From positions 1-64,000 of the forward strand of contig NZ_JACSPN010000018.1 of NCBI RefSeq assembly GCF_015142735.1: a stretch of DNA of 64,000 bases, in the 5' to 3' direction. Each line of letters starts with the position of its first letter. Position 1 is the first letter of the stretch. The notes beneath the pieces are model-generated. The model had not been told where the DNA came from, made no database searches, and saw only the letters and a program-made list of their open reading frames with translations. The DNA comes from Oerskovia douganii (lineage in GTDB: Bacteria > Actinomycetota > Actinomycetes > Actinomycetales > Cellulomonadaceae). Made by a program: the position numbers and the translations under genes. Below, in pieces: positions 25,532 through 34,808 of this stretch.

Positions 25532-26641
25532 GGCCGGGCGCCCCACAGCAGCGACGAGCCCGCCCGGTTCGCGCTGCCCGGTCGGTACCGTCGGGCGGAA
25601 CACCACGCGCCTCTGCACCTGATAGCTCGTCGCGAACAGCAGCACCTCGGTCAGGACCTTGGCCGGCAGCAGCGCGAGACCCAGCCCGGTCAGCCCCCAG
25701 AGCATCCCGTACCCCGCGACCAGCAGCCCGACCGCGAGCGCCGCGTACCGCAGCGCGGCCCGCCGCCCCGTGCCGGGCGCACCCCCGCGCCCCGGGTCTG
25801 CCGCCGCACCGGCGCCGGCGCCCGCTCCGAACACCCGCCGGTTCACCAGGAAGTTCACGGCCCCGCTGACCCCGCGCGCACCGACCACGGACACGAGCAG
25901 CGACCCCGTGACGGCGTCGAGCACCAGCAGCGCCGCGGTGTCGATCCCGAACGCGAGGAGCGACGACAGCGAGAACGCGAGCAGCGGCGCGTAGATGCGG
26001 GCCGAGTCGGCGAGCGGACGGAAGTGCGAGGAGGCGTTGCCGTCGAGGTAGATCGTCTCGATCCGGACCTCGACCACGGGTCGCCCTTCGCGCGCCGCGG
26101 TCAGCAGCACGTTGAGCTCGTACTCGTACCGGTCGCCGCGCACGGCGAGCAGCCATCCGATCATCGAGGCGGGGTAGCCGCGCAGGCCGGTCTGGGTGTC
26201 GTGGACCCGCAGCCCGGTCGCGGCCCGGAACAGCCACCGGGTGACGCTGTTCCCCAGCCGGCTGCGCACGGGAACGTCCCCGACGAACGCCCGCGCTCCG
26301 AGGACCACGGCCGCGTCACGCTCGGACACCCGCTCCCCGACCCGCAGGACGTCGGCGACGGCGTGCTGCCCGTCGGCGTCGGCGCACACCACGTCCTGCC
26401 CGGGCCAGCGCCGCGCGACCTCGGCGAACCCCCGCCGCAGCGCCGCGCCCTTGCCGCGGTTGTCCGGGAACCCGACGACGACCGCTCCGAGGCGGGCGAC
26501 GTCGTCGAACACCGGGCGGAACGCCGGCCCGCTGCCGTCGTCGACGACGACGATCCCCCGCACCTCGCCCGTGGCACGCAGCCCGGAGACGAGCCGCACG
26601 AGCGCCCGGTCCGGCTCGTAGGCCGGGATCAGCACGATCAT
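25493..26641 (-). CDS. Glycosyltransferase family 2 fused to a GtrA-like membrane domain
   Basis: A 382-residue two-domain protein. Residues about 1-215 form a GT2 domain resembling dolichyl-phosphate sugar synthases, with LIPAYEPD, VVVDDGSG, DNRGKGAALRRGF, ADADGQH and HDTQTGLRGYP. Residues about 220-350 are a GtrA-like region with four transmembrane helices, thought to move a polyprenyl-phosphate sugar across the membrane. The fusion would make and flip a lipid-linked sugar for wall or surface glycans. It starts 6 bases after the phosphodiester-glycosidase gene, forming an operon. The C-terminal 30 residues are Arg/Pro/Glu-rich. Confidence 0.9.
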   Translation of the reverse strand: MIVLIPAYEPDRALVRLVSGLRATGEVRGIVVVDDGSGPAFRPVFDDVARLGAVVVGFPDNRGKGAALRRGFAEVARRWPGQDVVCADADGQHAVADVLRVGERVSERDAAVVLGARAFVGDVPVRSRLGNSVTRWLFRAATGLRVHDTQTGLRGYPASMIGWLLAVRGDRYEYELNVLLTAAREGRPVVEVRIETIYLDGNASSHFRPLADSARIYAPLLAFSLSSLLAFGIDTAALLVLDAVTGSLLVSVVGARGVSGAVNFLVNRRVFGAGAGAGAAADPGRGGAPGTGRRAALRYAALAVGLLVAGYGMLWGLTGLGLALLPAKVLTEVLLFATSYQVQRRVVFRPTVPTGQREPGGLVAAVGRPAAEHEVPRARPRG

Positions 26642-26647
26642 GCCCGC

Positions 26648-27739
26648 TCACTCCCCGACGTAGAGGATGTCGGAGGTGCCGCGCTCCTTGCCGCGACCCA
26701 GGGGGTCGTTGACGAGCTCGCCGTCGTAGTACATGGTCGACGACCCGCCGCCGTCGAGGTTGTACGCGGTCGTCGCGCCGAGGTCCTGCATGATCTCGGC
26801 GAGCTCGGTCATGGTCACGCCGCGGCTGTACCCGGCGCTGCGTCCGTCGACCACGACGAAGACGAGGTGGTTCTCGCCGATCACCCCCACGGCGGTGCGG
26901 GGCTGCTCGCCCTGGATCGAGTGGTTGCCGACGTTGGTGTCGACCTCGACCTCGTCGATCCCGTCGATCACGTCGCCGTCCTCGAGCAGGGCGGGACCGA
27001 ACGACACCGTGTTCCACACGCCCGCGTCGACGAGCTCCTGGGCGGTCGTGGCGGTCTCGTCGTAGACCTCGACGGTCCCGTCGCGGTAGAACGCGAGACC
27101 GTCCCGGGCGCCCTCGTCGCGGTAGACGACGCCGTTGCGGATCACGATCCCCGTGGACCGGAACCCGTAGTAGTCGCCGTTGATCGCGAAGAGGGCGTCG
27201 TTGTCGGCCGCGATGTCGGAGGTCTTCTCGGTGATGTTCTCCCCGAACGCGTTCTGGGCGAACGCCGAGCGCAGGTCGGTCGCGTCCCCCAGGACGACGT
27301 CCGCGACGTAGTACGTCACGGTGTCGTCGCCCGTGCCCTCGACGACCTGGCGCACGCTCACGCTCGTCCCGTCGGAGGACGCGCTCGTCCCGGCGTCCGT
27401 GGTGCCCGACGACGTCCCCTCCGTCCCGGATCCGCTCGCCGACACCTGGCTCGCCTCGTAGGCGGCGACGTCGGCGATCTCGACGTGCTCGACCACGAAG
27501 CGGTCCAGGGCCCACGCGGCGACCCCGCCGAGCGCGAGGGTCAGCGTGAGACCGCCCGCGACGAGCGCACGGTGCGGGCGTCTGCGGCGGGCCGCCACGG
27601 GTGGAGCCGCTCCCGCCGAGCGGTCGGGGACGGTCCCGGCGTCAGGGACGGCCGCGTCGTCGTGACCGAGCGCCTCGGCGGGCGACGGGTCGTCCGAGCG
27701 GGTGGGCAGGCTTCCTGTCTGCTGGTCGTCTCGTGTCAT
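26648..27739 (-). CDS. Phosphodiester glycosidase (NAGPA) domain protein, membrane-anchored
   Basis: A 363-residue protein. A cytoplasmic Pro/Asp-rich tail (1-60) and one transmembrane helix (about 66-84, ALVAGGLTLTLALGGVAAW) lead to a Ser/Gly/Thr linker and an extracellular NAGPA domain (about 130-360). Family motifs are FAINGDYYGF, RTAVGVIGENHLVFVVVDGR, and near the end AYNLDGGGSSTMYY. NAGPA-family enzymes release sugars from glycosyl-1-phosphodiesters. The following gene is a GT2-GtrA fusion, so a role in trimming or modifying a wall glycan is likely. The start ATG has GGGGG close before it. Confidence 0.88.
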   Translation of the reverse strand: MTRDDQQTGSLPTRSDDPSPAEALGHDDAAVPDAGTVPDRSAGAAPPVAARRRRPHRALVAGGLTLTLALGGVAAWALDRFVVEHVEIADVAAYEASQVSASGSGTEGTSSGTTDAGTSASSDGTSVSVRQVVEGTGDDTVTYYVADVVLGDATDLRSAFAQNAFGENITEKTSDIAADNDALFAINGDYYGFRSTGIVIRNGVVYRDEGARDGLAFYRDGTVEVYDETATTAQELVDAGVWNTVSFGPALLEDGDVIDGIDEVEVDTNVGNHSIQGEQPRTAVGVIGENHLVFVVVDGRSAGYSRGVTMTELAEIMQDLGATTAYNLDGGGSSTMYYDGELVNDPLGRGKERGTSDILYVGE

Positions 27740-27821
27740 GCCCCCAGGTCTACGCAGCGCGCGTGTGCCCGGCACAGGTGCTGCCTGAGGGTGTCCTGTG
27801 AGGTGCGTCCTGACAGGTGCG

Positions 27822-27837
27822 CGTGATCGCCGTCACG
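27822..27837. promoter_or_regulatory. CRP/GlxR-like palindrome between divergent genes
   Basis: CGTGATCGCCGTCACG is a perfect CGTGA-N6-TCACG site in the roughly 200-base divergent region between the NAGPA-domain gene (start 27739) and the small lipoprotein gene (start 27943). It is preceded by imperfect repeats of caggtgc/gaggtgc (about 27774-27822). Confidence 0.5.
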
Positions 27838-27942
27838 AGGACACGCTCCCGGCGGACCTGCGAGTGAGACGTCGCTCACTCTTGCGCCCCTCGACGGTAA
27901 ATGCATACTTTCCGCACGGTTCCTGCGTGATTTCATGGATGC

Positions 27943-28389
27943 ATGAAGAAGCAGATGATGGCACTCGCTGCCGTGGGCGCGATCGCGCTCCTGAGCGCGT
28001 GCGGCACCGAGACGACGACCGACAGCGGCTCCTCCACCGACGAGACCCCTGCGGGCGCGACCAACATGCAGGTGTGCGAGAAGTACTTCGAGCCGAGCGA
28101 CCTGCCGTCGGTCGCCGAGCGCGTCTCGGAGGAGCTCGAGTACGACATGGAGGCGCTCACGGACGACCAGTCGAACGCGATGCGCAGCACGAACATCCAG
28201 CTCGAGGCGATCCTGCGCCTCGCCGGGCCCGAGGACACCAACCTCGTCATCAGCAAGATCAAGACGCCGTTCCAGATGGCTGACGACCTCGTCGCCGGGA
28301 CCGGCACCTCGATCGACACGACCGGCGCTGCCGAGGCCGTGGCCGAGCTCGAGGCGATCTGCGAGACCGCGGGCTACACCGCTTCCTGA
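27943..28389 (+). CDS. Small secreted lipoprotein of unknown function
   Basis: A 148-residue protein with a clean lipoprotein signal peptide (MKKQMMALAAVGAIALLSAC; Cys20 is the lipidation site), a short Thr/Ser/Asp-rich linker and an acidic, mostly helical domain of about 105 residues with two further cysteines (QVCEKYF and AICETAG), a likely disulfide. I know no family. It has no clear ribosome site; two ATGs (27934, 27938) just upstream are in other frames. A strong hairpin terminator follows, so it is a one-gene transcript. Confidence 0.78.
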   Translation: MKKQMMALAAVGAIALLSACGTETTTDSGSSTDETPAGATNMQVCEKYFEPSDLPSVAERVSEELEYDMEALTDDQSNAMRSTNIQLEAILRLAGPEDTNLVISKIKTPFQMADDLVAGTGTSIDTTGAAEAVAELEAICETAGYTAS

Positions 28390-28441
28390 TCAGCAGCTCC
28401 ATCATCCAGCACTGAACTCGTCCCCATCCCGGACGAAGCCC

Positions 28442-28480
28442 CGAGAGCCGGTACCGCCCAGAAGGCGGGACCGGCTCTCG
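28442..28480 (+). terminator. Hairpin terminator after the small lipoprotein gene
   Basis: A 17-bp stem (28442-28458 with 28464-28480, one mismatch) closed by the 5-base loop CAGAA, followed by TCGTCCT. It sits 53 bases after the lipoprotein stop and just before the convergent ABC exporter genes, so it may work in both directions. Confidence 0.85.
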
Positions 28481-28530
28481 TCGTCCTGGGGTGTCGGGCG
28501 GGCCTGCTCAGGGCCGGCCCGCCCGCGTGC

Positions 28531-30648
28531 TCAGCGCGTCATCTCCCCCTCGGCGATCTCCTCGACCGCGGCCGCGGCGAACTGGCTCTCGTAGAGCCGT
28601 GCGTACGCGCCGCCCTTCTCGATGAGCACCTCGTGGTTGCCCATCTCCACGATCGCGCCGTCCTCCATGACGAGGATGACGTCGGCGTCGCGGATGGTCG
28701 ACAGGCGGTGCGCGATCACGAACGAGGTCCGCCCGGCGCGCAGGGCGTTCATGGCCTGCTGCACGAGCACCTCGGTGCGGGTGTCGACCGAGCTGGTCGC
28801 CTCGTCGAGGATGAGGATCGCCGGGTCGGCGAGGAACGCGCGCGCGATCGTCAGGAGCTGCTTCTCCCCCGCGCTCACGCCCGAGCCCTCGTCGTCGATC
28901 ACGGTCGCGTAGCCGTCGGGCAGCGTGCGCACGAACGGGTCCACGTGCGTGGCCCGCGTGGCCTCGAGGAACTGCTCCTCGGTGACCTCGACGCCGTCGG
29001 GCACGCCGTAGCGCAGGTTCTCCTCGATGGTGCCCTTGAAGAGCCAGGTGTCCTGCAGGACCATGCCGATGTTGGACCGCAGACCGTCGCGCGTCATGGT
29101 CCGGGTGTCGACGCCGTCGAGCGTGATGCGCCCGCCGTCGACCTCGTAGAACCGCATGATGAGGTTGACGAGGGTCGTCTTGCCCGCGCCCGTGGGGCCG
29201 ACGATCGCGACGGTCTGGCCGGGCTCGGCGACGATCGACAGGTCGTCGATGAGGGGGCGGTCGGGCACGTACCGGAACGAGACGTCCTCGAACGTGACCC
29301 GGCCCTGCACGTTGGTGAGCACGGCCGCGGGCGACGGGTCCGGGGACTGCTCCTCGGCGTCGAGCAGCTCGAACACGCGCTCCGCGGAGGCGACGCCCGA
29401 CTGCAGGAGGTTCATCATCGAGGCGATCTGCGTGATGGGCTGGGTGAACTGGCGCGAGTACTGGATGAACGCCTGGACGTCACCGAGCGAGAGCGTGCCG
29501 GACGCGACGCGCAGGCCACCGACGACGGCGACGATCACGTAGTTGAGGTTCGCGACGAAGCCCATCGCGGGCTGGATGATCCCGGAGATGAACTGCGCCT
29601 TGAAGCTCGCCTCGTAGAGCTCGGCGTTCTCGTCCGTGAACGTGTCGACGGCCGTCTGCTGGTGGCCGTAGACCTTGACGAGCGCGTGGCCCGTGTACAT
29701 CTCCTCGACGTGCGCGTTGAGGCGCCCGGTCGCGGCCCACTGCTTGATGAACTGCGGCTGCGAGCGCTTGGCGATCATGGCCGTGACGAGCACCGACAGG
29801 GGCACGGTCACGAGCGCGATGACGGCGAGCAGGGGCGAGATCCAGAACATCATGGCGAGCACGCCGACCACGGTCAGGACCGAGGTCACGAGCTGCGAAA
29901 GCGTCTGCTGGAGCGTCTGGGCGACGTTGTCGATGTCGTTGGTGACGCGGCTGAGCACCTCGCCCTTCTTCTGCCGGTCGAAGTAGGACAGGGGCAGGCG
30001 TCCGAGCTTGGCCTCGACCTCGGCGCGCAGCCGGCGCACGGTGCGCTGGACCACGGACGTGGTCACGCGTCCCTGGATCCACCCGAACAGGAAGGAACCG
30101 ACGTAGATCGCGAGGACCCACAGCAGGATCACGCGCAGGGCCGTGAAGTCGATGCCCTGGCCGGGCACGACGTCCATGGCTGCGAGCATGTCGGCCTGCG
30201 TGCCCTGACCGTCGGCGCGCAGGGCCGCGACGGCCTGCTCCTTGCTGACGCCAGCCGGCATCTGGGAGCCGATCACGCCCTCGAAGATGACGTTGGTGCC
30301 GTTGCCGAGGAGCTTGGGTCCCAGCACGGCGAGCGTCACGGACAGGATCGACAGGACCGTGATGACGGCGACGGCCAGGCGCTCGACGCGCAGGTAGCCC
30401 GCGAACCGCTTGAGCGAGCCGGTGAAGTCCATGGCCTTCTCGGTGGGCATGCCCATGCCGCCCATGGGGCCGTGGCCGCCGCCCTGGGGGCGGCCCTTGA
30501 GCCGCGTCGCGGACAGGTCGGGCTTGTCGCCCGTGCCGTGCGTCTCGGGTGCATCCGTCACGGGCGCCCCGGCGCCCGACGGCGTCACGTGCGTCTCGGC
30601 GTTCTTGTCGCCCGGGTTGTCGCTCGGGCGGGGGGTCTGGGTGCTCAT
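28531..30648 (-). CDS. ABC exporter half-transporter, catalytically competent subunit
   Basis: A 705-residue fused membrane and ATPase protein. A Gly/Pro/Asp-rich cytoplasmic leader (1-75) precedes six transmembrane helices (about 85-390) and a nucleotide-binding domain. Motifs are Walker A GPTGAGKTT, non-standard signature VSAGEKQL, Walker B ILILDEATSSVD with the catalytic Glu, and H-loop IAHRLSTIRD. With its partner gene, overlapped by 4 bases (ATGA), it forms a heterodimeric multidrug-type exporter like TM287/288. A large periplasmic-side insertion is seen between the first two helices (QMPAGVSKEQAVAALRADG). Confidence 0.95.
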   Translation of the reverse strand: MSTQTPRPSDNPGDKNAETHVTPSGAGAPVTDAPETHGTGDKPDLSATRLKGRPQGGGHGPMGGMGMPTEKAMDFTGSLKRFAGYLRVERLAVAVITVLSILSVTLAVLGPKLLGNGTNVIFEGVIGSQMPAGVSKEQAVAALRADGQGTQADMLAAMDVVPGQGIDFTALRVILLWVLAIYVGSFLFGWIQGRVTTSVVQRTVRRLRAEVEAKLGRLPLSYFDRQKKGEVLSRVTNDIDNVAQTLQQTLSQLVTSVLTVVGVLAMMFWISPLLAVIALVTVPLSVLVTAMIAKRSQPQFIKQWAATGRLNAHVEEMYTGHALVKVYGHQQTAVDTFTDENAELYEASFKAQFISGIIQPAMGFVANLNYVIVAVVGGLRVASGTLSLGDVQAFIQYSRQFTQPITQIASMMNLLQSGVASAERVFELLDAEEQSPDPSPAAVLTNVQGRVTFEDVSFRYVPDRPLIDDLSIVAEPGQTVAIVGPTGAGKTTLVNLIMRFYEVDGGRITLDGVDTRTMTRDGLRSNIGMVLQDTWLFKGTIEENLRYGVPDGVEVTEEQFLEATRATHVDPFVRTLPDGYATVIDDEGSGVSAGEKQLLTIARAFLADPAILILDEATSSVDTRTEVLVQQAMNALRAGRTSFVIAHRLSTIRDADVILVMEDGAIVEMGNHEVLIEKGGAYARLYESQFAAAAVEEIAEGEMTR

Positions 30649-32384
30649 GCTGCCTCCTGCGCCGAGAGCTGCGAGTACACGATCTCCTGGTACGTCTCGC
30701 ACGTCTCCAGGAGCTCGTCGTGGGTGCCGGTGCCGACGATGCGGCCGTGGTCGAGCACGACGATCTGCTCGGCGTGCCGGATGGTCGCGACGCGCTGGGC
30801 GACCAGGAGGACCGTGGCCTCGCGGGTGCGGGGCGCGAGGGCGAGCCGCAGGGCGGCGTCGGTCGCGTAGTCGAGGGCCGAGAACGAGTCGTCGAACAGG
30901 TAGACGCTGGGCTTGCGGACGATCGCGCGGGCGATCGCGAGCCGTTGGCGCTGACCGCCCGAGAAGTTGGTGCCGCCCTGGGACACGGGGGCGTCGAGCT
31001 GCCCGTCGAGCTGTTCGACGAACTCGCGCGCCTGCGCGACCTCGAGCGCCTCCCACACCTCCTCGTCGGTCGCGTCCTCCTTGCCGTAGCGGACGTTGTC
31101 CCCGACGGTGCCGGAGAACAGGTAGGCCTTCTGCGGCACGTAGCCGATCATCGACCACAGGTCCTGGAGCGCGACGTCACGGACGTCGGTGCCGTCGATC
31201 CTCACCGAGCCGGCCGTCGCGTCGAACAGCCGCGGCACGAGCTGGAGCAGGGTCGTCTTGCCGGATCCCGTGGACCCGATGATCGCGGTCGTGCCGCCGG
31301 GGCGGGCCGTGAACGTGAGGTCGTGGAGCACGGGGTCCTCGGCACCGGGGTACCGGAAGTCGACGTCCTCGAACGTGATGACCCCGGTGCGGTCGGCGCG
31401 CGGTGCGAGGTGCACGGGCGACGCGGCCTCGACGACGGTGGTCTCGGTGTCGAGGACCTCGCCGATGCGCTCGGCCGAGACCGCGGCACGCGGGACCATC
31501 ATGAAGATCATGGTCGACATCATCACGGCCATGAGGATGTACATGATGTAGCTGAGGAACGCGGTCAGCGCCCCGATCTGCATGCCGTTCTCGACGCGAT
31601 AGGCGCCGAACCACAGGACCGCGACGCTGGTCGCGTTCATGACGAGCATGACGGTCGGGAACATGAGCGCCATGAGCTTGCCGACACGCAGCGACGTGTC
31701 GTAGAGCCGGTCGTTGGCGACCGCGAACCGCTCCTCCTCGCGACGCTCGCGCACGAACGCGCGGATGACGCGGATGCCGGAGATCTGCTCGCGCAGCACG
31801 CCGTTGATCGCGTCGATCCGCTTCTGCATCTTGCGGAAGTAGGGGACCATGCGGGAGACGATCAGCCCGACCACGACGCCCAGGACGGGGACGACGACGA
31901 GCAGGAGCCCCGAGAGCTCGACGTCCTCCTGGAGCGCCATGATGACGCCGCCGACGAGCATGATGGGCGCCATGACCATGATGGTGAAGGCCATGAGGAC
32001 GACCATCTGGACCTGCTGGACGTCGTTCGTGGTGCGGGTGATGAGCGAGGGGGCTCCGAGCACGCCCATCTCCTGGGCGGAGAAGGACTGGACCCGGGTG
32101 AAGAGCCCGTTGCGCACGTCGCGCCCGAACGACATGGCGACCTTGGCGCCGAAGTACACCGCGACGATCGCGCAGATCACCTGCCCGAGGCTGATGACGA
32201 GCATGACGCCGCCCGTGCGCATGATGTAGGCGGTGTCGCCCTGCGTGACGCCCTGGTCGATGATGTCGGCGTTGAGGCTGGGCAGGTAGAGGGTCGCGAT
32301 GGTCTGCACGAGCTGGAGCACGAGCAGGATCAGGATGGGCGTCCGGTAGGGACGCAGGTACGTCCTCAGTAGACGAAGAAGCAT
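30645..32384 (-). CDS. ABC exporter half-transporter, degenerate-site subunit
   Basis: A 579-residue half-transporter: six transmembrane helices (about 15-310) and a nucleotide-binding domain with Walker A GSTGSGKTT, canonical signature FSGGQRQRLAIA, and a degenerate Walker B (YLFDDSFSALD; Asp replaces the catalytic Glu) and H-loop (VAQRVATIR; Gln replaces His). Such asymmetry is the hallmark of heterodimeric type IV exporters, one site of which binds ATP but hardly hydrolyses it. The ATG has AGGA 7 bases upstream. It follows the TetR gene by about 150 bases on the same strand. Confidence 0.95.
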   Translation of the reverse strand: MLLRLLRTYLRPYRTPILILLVLQLVQTIATLYLPSLNADIIDQGVTQGDTAYIMRTGGVMLVISLGQVICAIVAVYFGAKVAMSFGRDVRNGLFTRVQSFSAQEMGVLGAPSLITRTTNDVQQVQMVVLMAFTIMVMAPIMLVGGVIMALQEDVELSGLLLVVVPVLGVVVGLIVSRMVPYFRKMQKRIDAINGVLREQISGIRVIRAFVRERREEERFAVANDRLYDTSLRVGKLMALMFPTVMLVMNATSVAVLWFGAYRVENGMQIGALTAFLSYIMYILMAVMMSTMIFMMVPRAAVSAERIGEVLDTETTVVEAASPVHLAPRADRTGVITFEDVDFRYPGAEDPVLHDLTFTARPGGTTAIIGSTGSGKTTLLQLVPRLFDATAGSVRIDGTDVRDVALQDLWSMIGYVPQKAYLFSGTVGDNVRYGKEDATDEEVWEALEVAQAREFVEQLDGQLDAPVSQGGTNFSGGQRQRLAIARAIVRKPSVYLFDDSFSALDYATDAALRLALAPRTREATVLLVAQRVATIRHAEQIVVLDHGRIVGTGTHDELLETCETYQEIVYSQLSAQEAA

Positions 32385-32533
32385 GTGGGGTCCTGTCAGG
32401 GGTGGGGGCGAGAGGAGGACGGGGATCTCGACGGTGCCCGACGGCGGCGCGCACGTCGAGCGGATTCGGGGACCTCGCCGACCGGTCCAGCATGCGTCGC
32501 CGGGGCGACGACCGCGAGGGCGGGGCGACGGGG

Positions 32534-33262
32534 TCAGGCGAGCGACGCCGTCGGGACGGGGCGGGGCGGCGGACCGGTGCCCTGGCACGGGTCGTCCAGG
32601 ACGCCGTGCAGGAAGACGTCGACGATCTGGGTCGGGTCGAGCGGCCCCTGCGTGATGAGCGGACTCGCGTGCCCGTGCACGAGGAAGAAGAACACGCTCG
32701 CGGCGACGCGCGGCTCGGTGCGCAGCTCCCCGGCATGCAGGTCGATGCGGGCCTCGATCGCGGAGACGATGTCCTGGACGGCGGACATCCGGGCGTCGTG
32801 GTGGGATCCGGGGCCGTGCTCGCCGTGGCGCCCACGGGCGTCGCCGCCCGAGCCTGTCGGCCCCAGGCCGCCCGGGTGGCCCCGCAGGGCCCCGGCGCCG
32901 GGCCGGTCCCCCATGACCTGGTGGGCGACCTGCACGATCCTCGCGGTCGCGCGCTGGCTGTCCTGGATGACCTCGGCCAGCGCCACGAGGGTCGCCTCGA
33001 GCGAGTCGTGGGCGGGGAGCTCGTGGATCGACCGGACGAGCGGCGCGGGGTCGAGGGCCGCGACCAGGGCCGCATGGATCAGCTCGTCCTTGTCCTCGAA
33101 CGCACGGAACAGGGTGCCCTCGGCGACGTTCGCGGCCTGCGCGATCTGCCGCGTGGTGACGGCCGCGCCGTAGCGCGCGAGCAGGGGGACGGTCGCGGTG
33201 GCGATCGCCGCGCGACGGTCGTCGCGGCTCATGGGTCGGGCTCTGCCCGAGGAGGTGGTCAC
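32534..33262 (-). CDS. TetR family transcriptional repressor
   Basis: A 242-residue regulator. The N-terminal TetR HTH spans about 13-58 with IATATVPLLARYGAAVTTRQ, IAQAANVAEGTLFRAFEDKD and ELIHAA. The variable ligand-binding C-terminal part contains a Gly/His-rich insertion (about 130-160). It is the first gene of a transcript running into the two ABC exporter genes, so it most likely represses them until a drug-like ligand binds. I chose GTG 33260-33262, 15 bases from a perfect operator palindrome; an internal ATG at 33230-33232 (MSRDDRRAA) is a fair alternative. Confidence 0.92.
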   Translation of the reverse strand: MTTSSGRARPMSRDDRRAAIATATVPLLARYGAAVTTRQIAQAANVAEGTLFRAFEDKDELIHAALVAALDPAPLVRSIHELPAHDSLEATLVALAEVIQDSQRATARIVQVAHQVMGDRPGAGALRGHPGGLGPTGSGGDARGRHGEHGPGSHHDARMSAVQDIVSAIEARIDLHAGELRTEPRVAASVFFFLVHGHASPLITQGPLDPTQIVDVFLHGVLDDPCQGTGPPPRPVPTASLA

Positions 33263-33277
33263 CCGCCGACCATAAGT

Positions 33278-33293
33278 GAGTGAGCACTCACTC
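33278..33293. promoter_or_regulatory. Probable TetR operator
   Basis: A perfect palindrome GAGTGAG-CA-CTCACTC lies 15 bases before the TetR start codon. The half-site repeat AGTGAGTGAG and its complement extend the symmetry on the left. Size and location are classic for an autoregulating TetR protein that also controls the downstream exporter genes. Confidence 0.75.
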
Positions 33294-33414
33294 GTCAAGG
33301 TTGCCCGGCGCAACCGACGCCCTCGTCGGAGGCGCCCGACCCGAGGGTGGCCAGGCGACCGGCGCCGTCACCCGACCCCGCTCGGGGTTCGGCACCGTGG
33401 CGACCGGGCGGACG

Positions 33415-33448
33415 CCGGAGGGGCGCCGCTCTCGCGACGCCCCTCCGG
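33415..33448 (-). terminator. Hairpin terminator after the stomatin gene
   Basis: An 11-bp perfect stem, CCGGAGGGGCG with CGCCCCTCCGG, and a 12-base loop, located 45 bases past the stop of the SPFH gene and before the TetR promoter region. Confidence 0.75.
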
Positions 33449-33492
33449 GACCTCTGTTCTGCCGTGCCGCCAGCGACACCGACCTGCTGGCG

Positions 33493-34719
33493 CTACGGAC
33501 GGTCCTCCGGAGCACCGCCGTCGGTCGCGTCGTCCTGCACCGGCGGCGTGCCGAGAGGCCGCGGCGCAGCCGTGCCGGGCTCGGGCGTGGGCACGTGGCG
33601 CTGCCCCGGACCGCCCGGGCGCTGCCCGCGCTCGGCCTCCGGGTCGAACGGCAGGCCCGAGTGCGTGCCCGCGCTCGTGGCGTCTGCCGTCGCGGCCTCC
33701 GCCTGACGACGAGCCTCTGCGAGAGCCTCGGCCGGGTCGACCAACGCGGGGGTGCCGAAGTTGACCCGGTCGCGGTCGCGCTCACGACGGGCCGTCTCGG
33801 AAGCCTCCGCCCCGTCGCCGGACGGCGTGGGCAGCCCCCCGAAGCCCTGGGCGATCGACCCCAGCGCTGCCGTGAACTCGGTGGGGATGACCCACAGCTT
33901 GCTCGCGGTGCCGTCGGCGATCTTGGGCAGCATCTGCAGGTACTGGTAGGCGAGCAGCTTGGGGTCCGCGTCACCCTCGTGGATCGCGTCGAAGACCTGC
34001 AGGATGGCGCGCGCCTCGCCCTCAGCGTTCAGGATCGCCGCCTGGGCGTTGCCCTCTGCACGGAGGATCGCGGCCTGCTTCTCGCCCTCGGCCGTCAGGA
34101 CCTGGGACTGCTTGATGCCCTCGGCCGTCAGGATCGTGGCGCGGCGGTCACGCTCGGCACGCATCTGCTGCTCCATGGAGCCCTGCACGCTCGCGGGCGG
34201 GTCGATCGACTTGAGCTCGACGCGGTTGACGCGCACGCCCCAGCGCCCCGTCGCCTCGTCGAGCACACCGCGGAGCTGGCCGTTGATCTGGTCGCGGCTC
34301 GTCAGGGTCTGCTCGAGGTCCATGGAACCCACGACGTTGCGCAGCGTGGTGACCGTGAGCTGCTCGATGCCCTGGATGTAGTTCGCGATCTCGTAGACCG
34401 CGGACTTGGGCTCGGTGACCTGGAAGTAGATGACCGTGTCGATGCTCACGACCAGGTTGTCCGAGGTGATCACGGGCTGCGGCGGGAACGACACGACCTG
34501 CTCGCGCAGGTCCACCCCCGCCCGCACCCGGTCCACGAAGGGGATGAGCAGGTGCAGGCCGGGCTCGAGCGTGCTCGAGTAGCGGCCCAGCCGCTCGATG
34601 ATCAGCGCGGTCGCCTGCGGAACGATCCGGACCGCCTTCACGAGCGCGACGATCACGAACAGCAGGATCAGTCCGAGGACGATGTACACGGCGATCATTC
34701 CGGTGTCTGGGTCACTCAT
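33493..34719 (-). CDS. SPFH/Band 7 (stomatin-like) protein
   Basis: A 408-residue membrane-associated scaffold protein. It has an N-terminal transmembrane helix (about 8-30), a Band 7 domain (about 31-190, with IIERLGRYSSTLEPGLHLLIPF) and a coiled-coil rich in Ala/Glu/Arg (about 190-255, repeating AEGxxQ/AEGE units). A C-terminal Pro/Gly/Glu-rich disordered tail follows. Stomatin-type proteins form oligomeric rings at membrane microdomains. The gene lies downstream of an NfeD gene, the usual partner. Confidence 0.93.
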   Translation of the reverse strand: MSDPDTGMIAVYIVLGLILLFVIVALVKAVRIVPQATALIIERLGRYSSTLEPGLHLLIPFVDRVRAGVDLREQVVSFPPQPVITSDNLVVSIDTVIYFQVTEPKSAVYEIANYIQGIEQLTVTTLRNVVGSMDLEQTLTSRDQINGQLRGVLDEATGRWGVRVNRVELKSIDPPASVQGSMEQQMRAERDRRATILTAEGIKQSQVLTAEGEKQAAILRAEGNAQAAILNAEGEARAILQVFDAIHEGDADPKLLAYQYLQMLPKIADGTASKLWVIPTEFTAALGSIAQGFGGLPTPSGDGAEASETARRERDRDRVNFGTPALVDPAEALAEARRQAEAATADATSAGTHSGLPFDPEAERGQRPGGPGQRHVPTPEPGTAAPRPLGTPPVQDDATDGGAPEDRP

Positions 34720-34808
34720 CGATGTTCTCCTGAGGATGGTTCTCGGTGGGCTGACGGGTCGTGCGGAGAGTCGTCGCGCGCAGGGGTCCTGGGGCGCGGG
34801 TCAAGCGC

